From: an uncultured bacterium
GTDB lineage: Bacteria; Vulcanimicrobiota; Xenobia; Xenobiales; Xenobiaceae
Assembly: GCA_934644775.1 (NCBI GenBank)
Contig: CAKUDB010000009.1
Span: 1-64,000, forward strand
Length of the DNA stretch: 64,000 bases
Reading direction: 5' to 3'
Position 1 is the first letter of the stretch, and each line of letters opens with the position of its first letter. The notes beneath the pieces were generated by a model. That model did no database searches and was not told the DNA's origin. It worked only from the letters and a program-made list of their open reading frames with translations. The position numbers and the translations under genes were made by a program. Shown piece by piece: positions 27,324 through 35,520 of this stretch.

Positions 27324-28883
27324 CTATATTTCGTCTTCTCGGAAGCCCAAAATGATTTTGGCCTGTTGGGTGAGAGCTTCCATAGAAATGGCATGATCTT
27401 CCAAGTTAGTACCACTAATTGTATCTACAAGGCCGACAGTACGCAATTGTACATGATCTTCTAAATCGTTTTGGGCCAAATATTCAGATACAGCTGAAGC
27501 CAAACCTCCGATAGTCGAATGCTCTTCGACGGTAATTATCCGCCCGGTTTGCACAGCTCTCTGTAAAAGGACTGTATCGAAGGGGTTCAACCAGGCCATA
27601 TCGTAGACGGCTGCTTTGAAACCCCAAGTTTTTAAGTTGTGGGCGGCCAAAATGGCATGATAAGCTACGCTACCTAAGCAAACAAAAGCTAAGTCGGAGC
27701 CTTCAACTAGGCAGCGGCCGCACAGTTTTTCTTTGGGTCTGGCTTGGTTGGCTTTAGGCAAACCTACGGTGGGGGAATTGCTTAAGCGCAGCAAACCGGG
27801 CTCGGGAGCAGAGAGCAAATTAAGCAACATACTGCGAGCTTCTTCTTCGTCACTGGGCACGGCCACTTGAATATTGGCAAAACTGCGCAGCATAGCCAAA
27901 TCGTGGAAGTTAGCCCTAGAAGTAGGCTCATCTTGGCTGCCGATTAAACCGGCGTCGGTCAGCAAGATAGTAATAGGAAAAGATGTGGTATGGAAAAGCT
28001 CGTTGAGCACTTTGGGTAAATCGGCTGCCGAAATAGCCACCAAGGGATGGATACCACAAACGGCCATACCTATAGCTTGCAAGATAACGCCCTCTGTCGA
28101 AGTAAGTTGCAACCTACTGCGCAAAGCTCTGAAGGGGCCGGGATCTTTATGACAAGTCCATAGACAAGAGACTAAATTCTGCTCTTTTAAGTCGGAAGCG
28201 ATATACTTTAGAGCTAATTCTTCAAAAGTAGGAGCTAAGGTAGGACTTACTTGGACTTTACTATTACTTTTTAGAGTGGCTGTCGAGGAACTGTCGCTCT
28301 TGGGGGTATGGTTTTGGGCTTTAAGTGAAGGCTCTGAGCCCAGGATATGGAGAATCTTTAAGCCCTTTGGGGAAAGCAAAGAGCGCAGAGCCCGACTTAA
28401 AGCGTGCCCATCGTCCCCTTCCACTGGCGGCGCGTAAACTAAACCGCGAGCTGCAGCAAACACTCCCGGATAAATATAGAACCAGGGCTCAGCCCCCCGA
28501 CCGGGTTGCTTCTTTACATAACGCCTCGAATAGTCTAGGAAAAGGACTATAGCTTCTAAGCGTCCTTGCTGCAGCTTTTCCAAAGTGTCTAACAATCTGG
28601 CAGAAAGATCGTGGCAAATAATTATCAAAGGCTGAGTCTGCGCCGCCAATCGCCCTTTAGGCATAACGGCGTGAGCCCGGTACCAACCTGCGGCCAAATG
28701 GCATAAAGAGAGGTCATCTTCAGCTAAAGAAGCTAAAGAAGCCAAACTTCTGCTATGGTTGAAGGTAGCTTGGTAGTAGGCCTTGCCGTCATTTCCCCGC
28801 CAGGCTACATTGCGTAGAGCCAACTCTCGCAAAGTTTGGGCTACAGCCCGATCTATTTTTTGCTCAATATTTTCTAAAACCAC
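27324..28883 (-). CDS. DXS-like (1-deoxyxylulose-5-phosphate synthase) homologue without catalytic residues
   Basis: A 519-residue protein in the place of dxs beside ispA, xseB and xseA. Its second half aligns with the DXS pyrimidine-binding and C-terminal domains: IGMAVCGIHPLVAI, LTDAGLIGSQDEPTS, MLRSFANIQVAVPSDEEEA, ITVEEHSTIGGLASAV. However, the thiamine-diphosphate GDG...N motif is absent from the shortened N-terminal domain (~225 residues instead of ~310), the GIAEQHA segment reads STEGVILQ, the THQG His is Ser/Arg, and RYPRG reads RLSNSP. It starts at GTG. I infer a pseudoenzyme, perhaps regulatory, with a true dxs elsewhere. Confidence 0.78.
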   Translation of the reverse strand: MVLENIEQKIDRAVAQTLRELALRNVAWRGNDGKAYYQATFNHSRSLASLASLAEDDLSLCHLAAGWYRAHAVMPKGRLAAQTQPLIIICHDLSARLLDTLEKLQQGRLEAIVLFLDYSRRYVKKQPGRGAEPWFYIYPGVFAAARGLVYAPPVEGDDGHALSRALRSLLSPKGLKILHILGSEPSLKAQNHTPKSDSSSTATLKSNSKVQVSPTLAPTFEELALKYIASDLKEQNLVSCLWTCHKDPGPFRALRSRLQLTSTEGVILQAIGMAVCGIHPLVAISAADLPKVLNELFHTTSFPITILLTDAGLIGSQDEPTSRANFHDLAMLRSFANIQVAVPSDEEEARSMLLNLLSAPEPGLLRLSNSPTVGLPKANQARPKEKLCGRCLVEGSDLAFVCLGSVAYHAILAAHNLKTWGFKAAVYDMAWLNPFDTVLLQRAVQTGRIITVEEHSTIGGLASAVSEYLAQNDLEDHVQLRTVGLVDTISGTNLEDHAISMEALTQQAKIILGFREDEI

Positions 28884-28915
28884 GATCAGAAGAATCCTAT
28901 CTATCCATCTATACT

Positions 28916-29779
28916 CTAGACCGTGCGTACCAACAAATAATTGGCCAAAGCTGCCAAAGGAAGGGCCTTAGGCCCTAAAGGCTCGATAAGCTCTAAAGCA
29001 CGGGCCGTCTTTTCTCGGGCTATACGTTTAGATTCTTCCATACCAAAGAGGGTGGGGAAACTAATGGGATCGGGATCGTCGGCGCTGTCTAAAATATCGT
29101 CGGTAATTTGGAATACTAAGCCCAGAATTTCGCTATATTCAGTAATAGCTTCCAGGGTGGCTGGATTGGCCTGAGCGGCAATAGCTCCCACGCGAGCAGC
29201 TCCGCGAATTAAAGCGCCAGTTTTGCCTTTATGTACGGCTAAAAGTTTCTCTTGATCGGCTCCGTGGTGCTGAGCTTCCATATCTAAAATTTGACCACCT
29301 ACCATACCCAAATGGCCAGAAGCTTCAGCCAGCTCCTTTATGATGGCAATAGTTAATTCTGGATGGTGAGGAATAGAAGTTTGGGCAGCTACATTGAAAG
29401 CTTCAATAACTAAAGCGTCGCCAGCTAATAAGGCGGTATCTTCGCCGTAAGCTTTATGGACGGTAGGCTTGCCTCGACGCATATCGTCATTATCCATACA
29501 AGGTAAATCGTCGTGGACTAAGGAGAAACAGTGTACTAACTCAAAAGAGCAAGCGGCTGGTAAAGCCAATTGAGGATCTAAGCCTAAAGCTTCGGCTACA
29601 GCTAGAGTGAGAATGGGACGAAAACGCTTGCCGCCGGGAAATAAACTATAGCGCATAACTTCACCTAAGTTGCCAATATAGGTGGCCTGGGCCGGGAGAT
29701 AAGATTCTAAAGCGCAATTGACCACCTCGGCTTGCTTTTTAAGATAAGCTTTTAAGTCGAAATTAGAAGTATCAATCAA
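28916..29779 (-). CDS. ispA: Polyprenyl (farnesyl/geranyl) diphosphate synthase
   Basis: A 287-residue prenyltransferase joining isopentenyl diphosphate to allylic diphosphates. The first Asp-rich motif is LVHDDLPCMDNDD and the second is QITDDILD; GGKRFRP binds diphosphate. It starts at TTG with GGAAAGGA upstream. It lies between xseB and the DXS-like gene, the usual Firmicutes and proteobacterial order. The chain-length residues before the first motif (FELVHCFSL) favour a short product such as farnesyl diphosphate. Confidence 0.93.
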   Translation of the reverse strand: MIDTSNFDLKAYLKKQAEVVNCALESYLPAQATYIGNLGEVMRYSLFPGGKRFRPILTLAVAEALGLDPQLALPAACSFELVHCFSLVHDDLPCMDNDDMRRGKPTVHKAYGEDTALLAGDALVIEAFNVAAQTSIPHHPELTIAIIKELAEASGHLGMVGGQILDMEAQHHGADQEKLLAVHKGKTGALIRGAARVGAIAAQANPATLEAITEYSEILGLVFQITDDILDSADDPDPISFPTLFGMEESKRIAREKTARALELIEPLGPKALPLAALANYLLVRTV

Positions 29780-29857
29780 TTTGGTAATCTATCCTTTCCA
29801 GAAAAAACTAACCCGACGACTTTCAGAAAAGCTTCAAGTCGATCCTTCTAAAAAGGA

Positions 29858-30067
29858 TCAGCCTATTTCTGAATCGGTTTGTAAAATCTCTAGTTGCTTT
29901 TGGGCTTCTTTAAGTTGGCTGCCACAGTAATCCAAAAGAACTTTAGCTCTAGATACTAACTCCAAAGTCTTTTCCAAACTCTGGTCGCCTTTTTCTAAAG
30001 TTTCTACAATAGAATTAAGTTCTTGATAACCGGCTTCATAAGAGGAAATTTGGCTAACTTCGTCCAT
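29858..30067 (-). CDS. xseB: Exodeoxyribonuclease VII small subunit
   Basis: A 69-residue coiled-coil subunit. YQELNSIVETLEKGDQSLEKTLEL is the family signature, split here as YQELNSIVETLEKG and SLEKTLEL. Several copies wrap around XseA to form ExoVII. AGGAG precedes the ATG. It starts 37 bases after the xseA stop and is probably co-transcribed. Confidence 0.93.
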   Translation of the reverse strand: MDEVSQISSYEAGYQELNSIVETLEKGDQSLEKTLELVSRAKVLLDYCGSQLKEAQKQLEILQTDSEIG

Positions 30068-30104
30068 AAATAAGAACTCCTAAAGTGAATTTCAAAGTAT
30101 ATAA

Positions 30105-31646
30105 CTAATCGAAAAGAGCGCTTTGCTCCAAAGCAACGTTAGCTATATCCTTTGTTTGGAATTTATCCTCCGGCTTATCTCGCAAGCTTTCCAAAGGATC
30201 TCCCTGGATAAATTTGTTAATTCTAGCTTCTAAAGCCCCAAATTTCAAAGCTATGCGTATTTTAGCTCCGCTTTTAACATCTTCTTCTTGCAAAACGTGG
30301 CCTTGATCAGACACAACTATGGCATAACCTCGTTCTAAAACACTTTCCGGCGAAAGTGATTTAAGCTGAGAATTTAAAGCGGCCAGTTTCTCTTGCTGAC
30401 GCGGCAAATAACTTCGTAAATAGTTTTGCAACCTAACTTGTAAACGCTGCCATTGATCGTATTTTTGTTGCCAGAGGCGTTGCCCCAGTTTTTCTATTTG
30501 CTCCCTCTTTTGGCTTAGATCTTGGCGACGCTGAGGAAGGTAACGATTGGGATGGCAAAGGTTGAGTCTGTGGCCCAAATTATCTAAAGAGCGACTAGCC
30601 AGCTCTAACTTGTGGCGCAACAATTGAGGCAAGCGGGAAGAGACAAATTGTAGCCCTTCCTCTTGGTGAGATAAATAGCGATAGACGGCCTCGGTAATAC
30701 GGTTGCGCTTCAACTCCAGGGCGGCTAAGTGCTCTTGACGGGTAATAGAAATAAGTTCGGCTGCTTGGGTGGGAGTAGAAGCCCGCTTGTCGGCCACCTC
30801 GTCGGTAAGTAAATGATCGCCTTCATGGCCTACAGCCGAAATAATAGGCTTACTATAAGCGGCCACAAAGCGTATCAAATTTTCGTTATTATAAATATGC
30901 AAATCACTTTGTGAGCCGCCGCCGCGACCGACAATAACGCAATCTATATCTGATCTTTGCTCCAAAGCTTTGAGCGCTTTTATGATCGAACGCTCAGCCC
31001 CTTCTCCTTGACACAGACAGGGGGCCAGCACAACTTTTATATGGGGACAGCGATTTTTCAGGGTACGCAATATATCTTGGATAGCTTGTCCACTTTGCGA
31101 GGTGGCTACCCCTACAACTCGAGGAAAAGTGGGCAAAGCTTTTTTGCGCTCGGCACTAAAGAGCCCTTCAGCTTGTAAGCGGCGGCGCAATTCTTCCAAT
31201 TCTTCGAGCAATTTGCCTTGATCGCAGGGAATAATATTATCGGCTTCAAAATCGAGTTTGCCATTTCTCTCGTAAAGGCTAAAGCGCCCCGTTAAGATAA
31301 GGTTTTGGCCCAGCTTGAGCTTTTCTGGTCTGATCTTATTTTTAGCCAGACGATTTCTCCACATTTTGCAACTGACAACGCCTTGGTTATTTTGATCGCG
31401 CATTTCAAAATAAAGGTGGCCGCTGCTGTGGATAGTTAGTTTGCTCAATTCTCCAATTATGCAAAAGTAAAGGATCTGGCTCTCTTTAAAAAGCGAGTTG
31501 AGAACGGCTATGGCTCGGCTGACAGATACTGGAGCTTTCAAGCTGCCAGCTAGGTTCTCTCGGAGAGCATAAATATCTTCGGAGCTGTTAGATTTATTCT
31601 CTTCTTGGAGGATTATTTTGGGGGAAGCGTCCCATAGCGTCGACAA
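30105..31646 (-). CDS. xseA: Exodeoxyribonuclease VII large subunit
   Basis: A 513-residue single-strand DNA exonuclease subunit. After a ~40-residue extension comes the OB fold (VSVSRAIAVLNSLF, GELSKLTIHSSGHLYFEMRD). The catalytic domain shows VVGVATSQSGQAIQDIL, DCVIVGRGGGS, NENLIRFVA and ISAVGHEGDHLLTDEVADKRASTPTQAAEL, typical of the family. Long helices follow. It starts at TTG, with GGAGG nine bases upstream deciding this. First gene of xseA-xseB-ispA-DXS-like. Confidence 0.95.
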   Translation of the reverse strand: MSTLWDASPKIILQEENKSNSSEDIYALRENLAGSLKAPVSVSRAIAVLNSLFKESQILYFCIIGELSKLTIHSSGHLYFEMRDQNNQGVVSCKMWRNRLAKNKIRPEKLKLGQNLILTGRFSLYERNGKLDFEADNIIPCDQGKLLEELEELRRRLQAEGLFSAERKKALPTFPRVVGVATSQSGQAIQDILRTLKNRCPHIKVVLAPCLCQGEGAERSIIKALKALEQRSDIDCVIVGRGGGSQSDLHIYNNENLIRFVAAYSKPIISAVGHEGDHLLTDEVADKRASTPTQAAELISITRQEHLAALELKRNRITEAVYRYLSHQEEGLQFVSSRLPQLLRHKLELASRSLDNLGHRLNLCHPNRYLPQRRQDLSQKREQIEKLGQRLWQQKYDQWQRLQVRLQNYLRSYLPRQQEKLAALNSQLKSLSPESVLERGYAIVVSDQGHVLQEEDVKSGAKIRIALKFGALEARINKFIQGDPLESLRDKPEDKFQTKDIANVALEQSALFD

Positions 31647-31880
31647 AGTAGCAGACCTCCGAATAGTTGTAGGAAAGACATAGCAAAAAATATCATTTTA
31701 GATTGGATAAAACTTTTGCCTATAAGTATTTTCTGAAATTTTCAAGGGTAAACCTGCTTAGCCATTCTCCAGTCGGCGGCAGGATTAGAAAGGGCAGGAG
31801 TGAACCCCCGCAGCGGGGGAAAGAGGGGCCTTTGCTGGGTCTTTAGTTTTTTTTCAGAAAGGGAAGCTGTCGCCCAAAAT

Positions 31881-32954
31881 ATGCTGAATAAAGATTTTCT
31901 ACGAGAACTGACCGCAGTGCGTGGCCTCTCTGGTTGTGAAAAAGATGTCCAGTCGGTCTTTTTAAGCCATATCCGCCGCCATACTACCCAACTTTATTCA
32001 GATGTTATGGGATCGGTCTGGGGTGTAATCAATCCAGGTGCCCCTCATAGGGTGCTGATCGATTGTCACGCCGACGAAATCGGTTTTCTGATTCGCTATA
32101 TCTCCGAGGATGGTTTGCTCTATTTACAACCTGTAGGCAGCCACAGTGTCAAAACTGCTATTGCCCAGCGGGTAGTTATTAAAACTGACTCTGGTAATGT
32201 TCACGGAGTGATCGGTACTAAGCCTCACCATATGCAAAGTGATAGCGAGCGGGCCGCCTCTCCTTCTATTACCGAAATTTGGGTCGATATTGGAGCTAGC
32301 AGCGCCTCTGAAGCTAAACAGAGGGTACGTTTAGGCGATCCTGTCAGCTATGTTTCTGAATTGACAGAATTGGGAGGAGGCCGCCTCTCTTCTCCAGCTC
32401 TGGATAACCGAGCCGGTATGTATGTGGCTGCCGAAACTTTGGCCCGCTTAAGTGGCAACTTAGATAAAATTGAACTTACAATTTTATCGGCTGTACAGGA
32501 AGAGGTGGGGATGCGCGGAGCCGAGGCGGCCATAGCCCAAATAAATCCTCAGATAGCCTTAGTTGTTGATGTTTGTCACACTATGGATACTCCCGGATTG
32601 GACAAGCGCCTTTTGGGCGACGTAGCTCTGGGGCGGGGGCCAGTTATCGTGCGTGGCCCCAATACCCATCCTGGGGTGTTTAGGCGTTTAGTCGATACGG
32701 CTGAATGTTTAGGTCTCAAATATCAGATTCAGCCTTCTTCGGTAGTTACTTCCACTGATGCCGGAGTAATTCAGGTAGCCAACAGTGGAATAGCCGTAGG
32801 TATTATCTCTATACCCATACGCTATATGCACACGCCCAACGAAGTAATGGAATGGTCAGATTTGGAAGCTGCTGTAGATTTAGCGGAAGCTTTTGTGCGC
32901 AGTTGTTCTTCCCCAATCGACTCCCACAAATTAGCTGAAACGTCAATAGTTTAG
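31881..32954 (+). CDS. M42 family metallo-aminopeptidase
   Basis: A 357-residue cytosolic aminopeptidase of the M42 (FrvX/YsdC, tetrahedral) group. Metal and catalytic residues are in place: His and Asp in IDCHADEIGF, Asp in SPALDNRAGMY, two Glu in AVQEEVGMRGAE, Asp in VVDVCHTMDTPG and His in RYMHTPNEV. I chose ATG 31881, which gives the usual length. A GTG at 31800 is in frame and preceded by AGGAG, but would add 27 atypical residues across a CCCCCG/CGGGGG hairpin. Substrate not determined. Confidence 0.92.
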   Translation: MLNKDFLRELTAVRGLSGCEKDVQSVFLSHIRRHTTQLYSDVMGSVWGVINPGAPHRVLIDCHADEIGFLIRYISEDGLLYLQPVGSHSVKTAIAQRVVIKTDSGNVHGVIGTKPHHMQSDSERAASPSITEIWVDIGASSASEAKQRVRLGDPVSYVSELTELGGGRLSSPALDNRAGMYVAAETLARLSGNLDKIELTILSAVQEEVGMRGAEAAIAQINPQIALVVDVCHTMDTPGLDKRLLGDVALGRGPVIVRGPNTHPGVFRRLVDTAECLGLKYQIQPSSVVTSTDAGVIQVANSGIAVGIISIPIRYMHTPNEVMEWSDLEAAVDLAEAFVRSCSSPIDSHKLAETSIV

Positions 32955-33039
32955 CCTATATTGTGGCTGGGGCTACTGATCTCGTTTTGTAAGATGCTGC
33001 GTTAGGCAGAAACTGATAACTAGGAGCTTTTATTATATT

Positions 33040-33711
33040 ATGATTATCTTAGTATTGCTCGCTTTCTTAGTCTTAGCTTATTTCTGTTATGCCGCTATTA
33101 CCGCTTACAGTAATATAGGCGATTTAGAGCATACTTTAGGTATGACTAAAGCCAAGACTCAATTTGCCGGCAGTAGTGTAATTGTAAGTGGCATCTATCG
33201 TGGCGTATTTACTACCATCCGAGGTTTTCTCAATTTTACTCCTTGGGTGGCCAACAGTAATAAAATTATTTATACCATGCAGCAGCGCTCCTCTTTTAAC
33301 GCTACTATTTCCGCTGGAGAAGGCTTCGGAACTAAAGAACTTCAGGAAAAACGGCGTTTAGCTAAAGAAGAGTCGGCTAAAAAGGTTTGGAATCCCAACT
33401 TAACTCAGGAAGAACAGCGTATTATTGAAGAGCGGCGTAAGACTCGCGGAGACGGCGAAGAAAGCTTCGATAAGGCTGAACTTAAGATCGTTTCAGCTAC
33501 TCCCAGAGATGTCGAGCGCTATTTAGATCAAGAGGGACGTCGCCAAGTGGTGGCCGACTTATTGCGCAAAGGTTTCTTGGCTATAAATATTTCTCGCTCT
33601 GATATTTCTATGGAGCTCGATAGAGGCAATTCCGAGGAGTTTAAAGCTCCCAATGTGGACAAAACTCTCAAAGAGATGCAAAAGCTTATCGTAGAAAAGA
33701 TCGAAAATTAA
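33040..33711 (+). CDS. Hypothetical single-pass membrane protein
   Basis: I do not recognise this 223-residue protein. Residues 1-22 form one hydrophobic N-terminal segment (anchor or uncleaved signal). The rest is polar, with a charged helical stretch (LQEKRRLAKEESAKKVW) and a C-terminal part rich in Glu and Lys. AGGAG lies upstream. It sits between the M42 peptidase and ruvA with only 24 bases to ruvA, so it may be co-transcribed with ruvAB. Confidence 0.7.
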   Translation: MIILVLLAFLVLAYFCYAAITAYSNIGDLEHTLGMTKAKTQFAGSSVIVSGIYRGVFTTIRGFLNFTPWVANSNKIIYTMQQRSSFNATISAGEGFGTKELQEKRRLAKEESAKKVWNPNLTQEEQRIIEERRKTRGDGEESFDKAELKIVSATPRDVERYLDQEGRRQVVADLLRKGFLAINISRSDISMELDRGNSEEFKAPNVDKTLKEMQKLIVEKIEN

Positions 33712-33735
33712 CTTTACTTTCTAGCCGGGATTATT

Positions 33736-34371
33736 ATGATTGCTTCTCTTGAGGGATTATGTGTCTATAGGGGGCAGGATCGAGTCGTCCTAGAGATTAA
33801 CGGAATCGGTTATGAAATTTTTGTCACCGAATCTTTTGCCGCTCGTTGTCTTATCGACCGCCACTATCGTTTACAAACACTTATGATTGTGCGCGAAAAT
33901 GAAATATTTTTAGTCGGTTTTGCCACACCTCTGGAGCGCGAGTTTTGTAAATTATTGACAACCATATCTGGTATAGGGCCCAAGGCCGCTCTAAAAATTC
34001 TCAATAAATATACCCCCGCCGATTTAGCGGCTTGTATCTTGGCCAATGACGTTGACTCTCTAAAGAAGGTGCCTGGCGTCGGCTCCAAGACGGCCAAACG
34101 GCTGATTTTAGAGCTCAACGAAAAGATTGGGGCCCTGTCTGAAAATATGGCTTTAAGCTTCGATAATATTAAAGAAGGCCAATTCTCCAAGGGTGTCGAG
34201 CCAGAAAAGAACTTACCGCCGACAGCTTTAGAAGCAGTATCTGTATTGGTCGGTTTGGGTTGTACTTTCGAAGAAGCGGAAAAGGCTGTAAAAACGGCCC
34301 TAGAAGCTGGCACCGCTGCCGATTCTTCAGATTTAGTTATGGCCGCCGTCAGCGAGTTGGGAAAAAATTAG
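33736..34371 (+). CDS. ruvA: Holliday junction DNA helicase RuvA
   Basis: A 211-residue RuvA that holds the four-way junction. The OB domain starts MIASLEGLCVYRGQDRVVLEINGIGYEI; paired helix-hairpin-helix motifs are ISGIGPKAALKIL and VPGVGSKTAKRLILEL; the C-terminal RuvB-binding domain (AVSVLVGLGCTFEEAEKAV) is complete. It precedes ruvB by 6 bases. Confidence 0.96.
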   Translation: MIASLEGLCVYRGQDRVVLEINGIGYEIFVTESFAARCLIDRHYRLQTLMIVRENEIFLVGFATPLEREFCKLLTTISGIGPKAALKILNKYTPADLAACILANDVDSLKKVPGVGSKTAKRLILELNEKIGALSENMALSFDNIKEGQFSKGVEPEKNLPPTALEAVSVLVGLGCTFEEAEKAVKTALEAGTAADSSDLVMAAVSELGKN

Positions 34372-34377
34372 TATCTT

Positions 34378-35406
34378 ATGTTTAATTTGCCTCGTCAGCT
34401 TTCGCCCCGCAAAGCTTCTGTCGAAGAGAGTGAAAATGAAAAGAGTTTGCGTCCCCACAACATAGCCGAATATGTGGGCCAAACTGATATTGTGGATAAT
34501 TTGCGCATTTTCATTAAGGCGGCCTCCCAGCGGCGCGAGCCTCTGGATCATATTTTGCTTTCTGGCCCGCCTGGTTTGGGCAAAACTACTTTAGCCCAGT
34601 TAGTAGCTTCGGAAATGGGCGTAGAAATGCGGGCTACTTCCGGCCCGGCTATCTCCCGGCCTATCGATCTTTTGGTATTATTGCACGGCCTTAAGCCTCG
34701 CCAAGTCCTTTTTATCGACGAAATCCACCGTCTCTCCCACGTTGTCGAAGAGATACTCTATCCAGTTATGGAAGATCTCTCTTTCGACCGCATTATCAGT
34801 AAAGGCAACTCTAAAGGCGCTATCCAACATCGTGTGGCCCCTTTCACTTTGGTGGGAGCTACTACCCGTTCGGGCGCTTTGTCGGCCCCTTTGCGCTCTC
34901 GTTTTGGCATTTTAATGCAGCTAAATTTTTATACGCCCGAGGAATTGGCCAAAATTGTGCGCCGTTCTGCTTCTCTTTTAGATATTAGTATCGATCCTGG
35001 AGGTAGTTTGGAAATTGCTAGGCGCTGTAGGGGGACTCCGCGTATAGCCAACCGTTTAATAAAACGAGTGCGCGACTTTGCCCAAGTTGAGGGCGAAAAG
35101 CAAATTACAGCTGAAGTTGCTTCTTACGCTCTAGAGCGTATGGCTATCGATTCTTGTGGTCTCGATTCTATCGATAGGCGCATTTTGGATATTTTAATCA
35201 ACACCTATAAAGGCCAACCAGTCGGACTGACTACTTTGGCAGCGGCTATTGGAGAAGAACCGGACAATTTAGAAGATGTCTATGAGCCTTACCTTTTGGC
35301 TTCCGGTTTCTTGCTAAAAACACCCCGAGGTCGGGTAGCTGGCCCCAAAGCTTACGAGCACTTAGGCCTAGAGCCACTGCTCAATCGAGACGAATCTTCC
35401 GAGTAA
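34378..35406 (+). CDS. ruvB: Holliday junction DNA helicase RuvB
   Basis: A 342-residue AAA+ motor that drives branch migration with RuvA. Walker A GPPGLGKTT, Walker B LFIDEIHRLS, sensor 1 LVGATTRSG and the arginine-finger region APLRSRFG are all present, and the C-terminal winged helix (GEEPDNLEDVYEPYLLASGFL) is standard. Six bases separate it from ruvA. A strong bidirectional terminator follows. Confidence 0.97.
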   Translation: MFNLPRQLSPRKASVEESENEKSLRPHNIAEYVGQTDIVDNLRIFIKAASQRREPLDHILLSGPPGLGKTTLAQLVASEMGVEMRATSGPAISRPIDLLVLLHGLKPRQVLFIDEIHRLSHVVEEILYPVMEDLSFDRIISKGNSKGAIQHRVAPFTLVGATTRSGALSAPLRSRFGILMQLNFYTPEELAKIVRRSASLLDISIDPGGSLEIARRCRGTPRIANRLIKRVRDFAQVEGEKQITAEVASYALERMAIDSCGLDSIDRRILDILINTYKGQPVGLTTLAAAIGEEPDNLEDVYEPYLLASGFLLKTPRGRVAGPKAYEHLGLEPLLNRDESSE

Positions 35407-35422
35407 TTGATCCTAAGCTTAC

Positions 35423-35490
35423 AAAAAAAAGAGCCGCTCGCTTAATTGTTGGCCCCAGGGGGCTAAAAAAGTCCAAGCGGCTCTTTTTTT
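35423..35490. terminator. Bidirectional terminator between ruvB and the S46 peptidase
   Basis: AAAAAAAAGAGCCGCT (35423-35438) pairs with AGCGGCTCTTTTTTT (35476-35490), with an inner GGCCCC/GGGGGC stem. A- and T-runs flank it on both sides, serving the two converging genes. Confidence 0.92.
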
Positions 35491-35520
35491 GCACATTATA
35501 TCAACTATTAGTTGAGCTCT

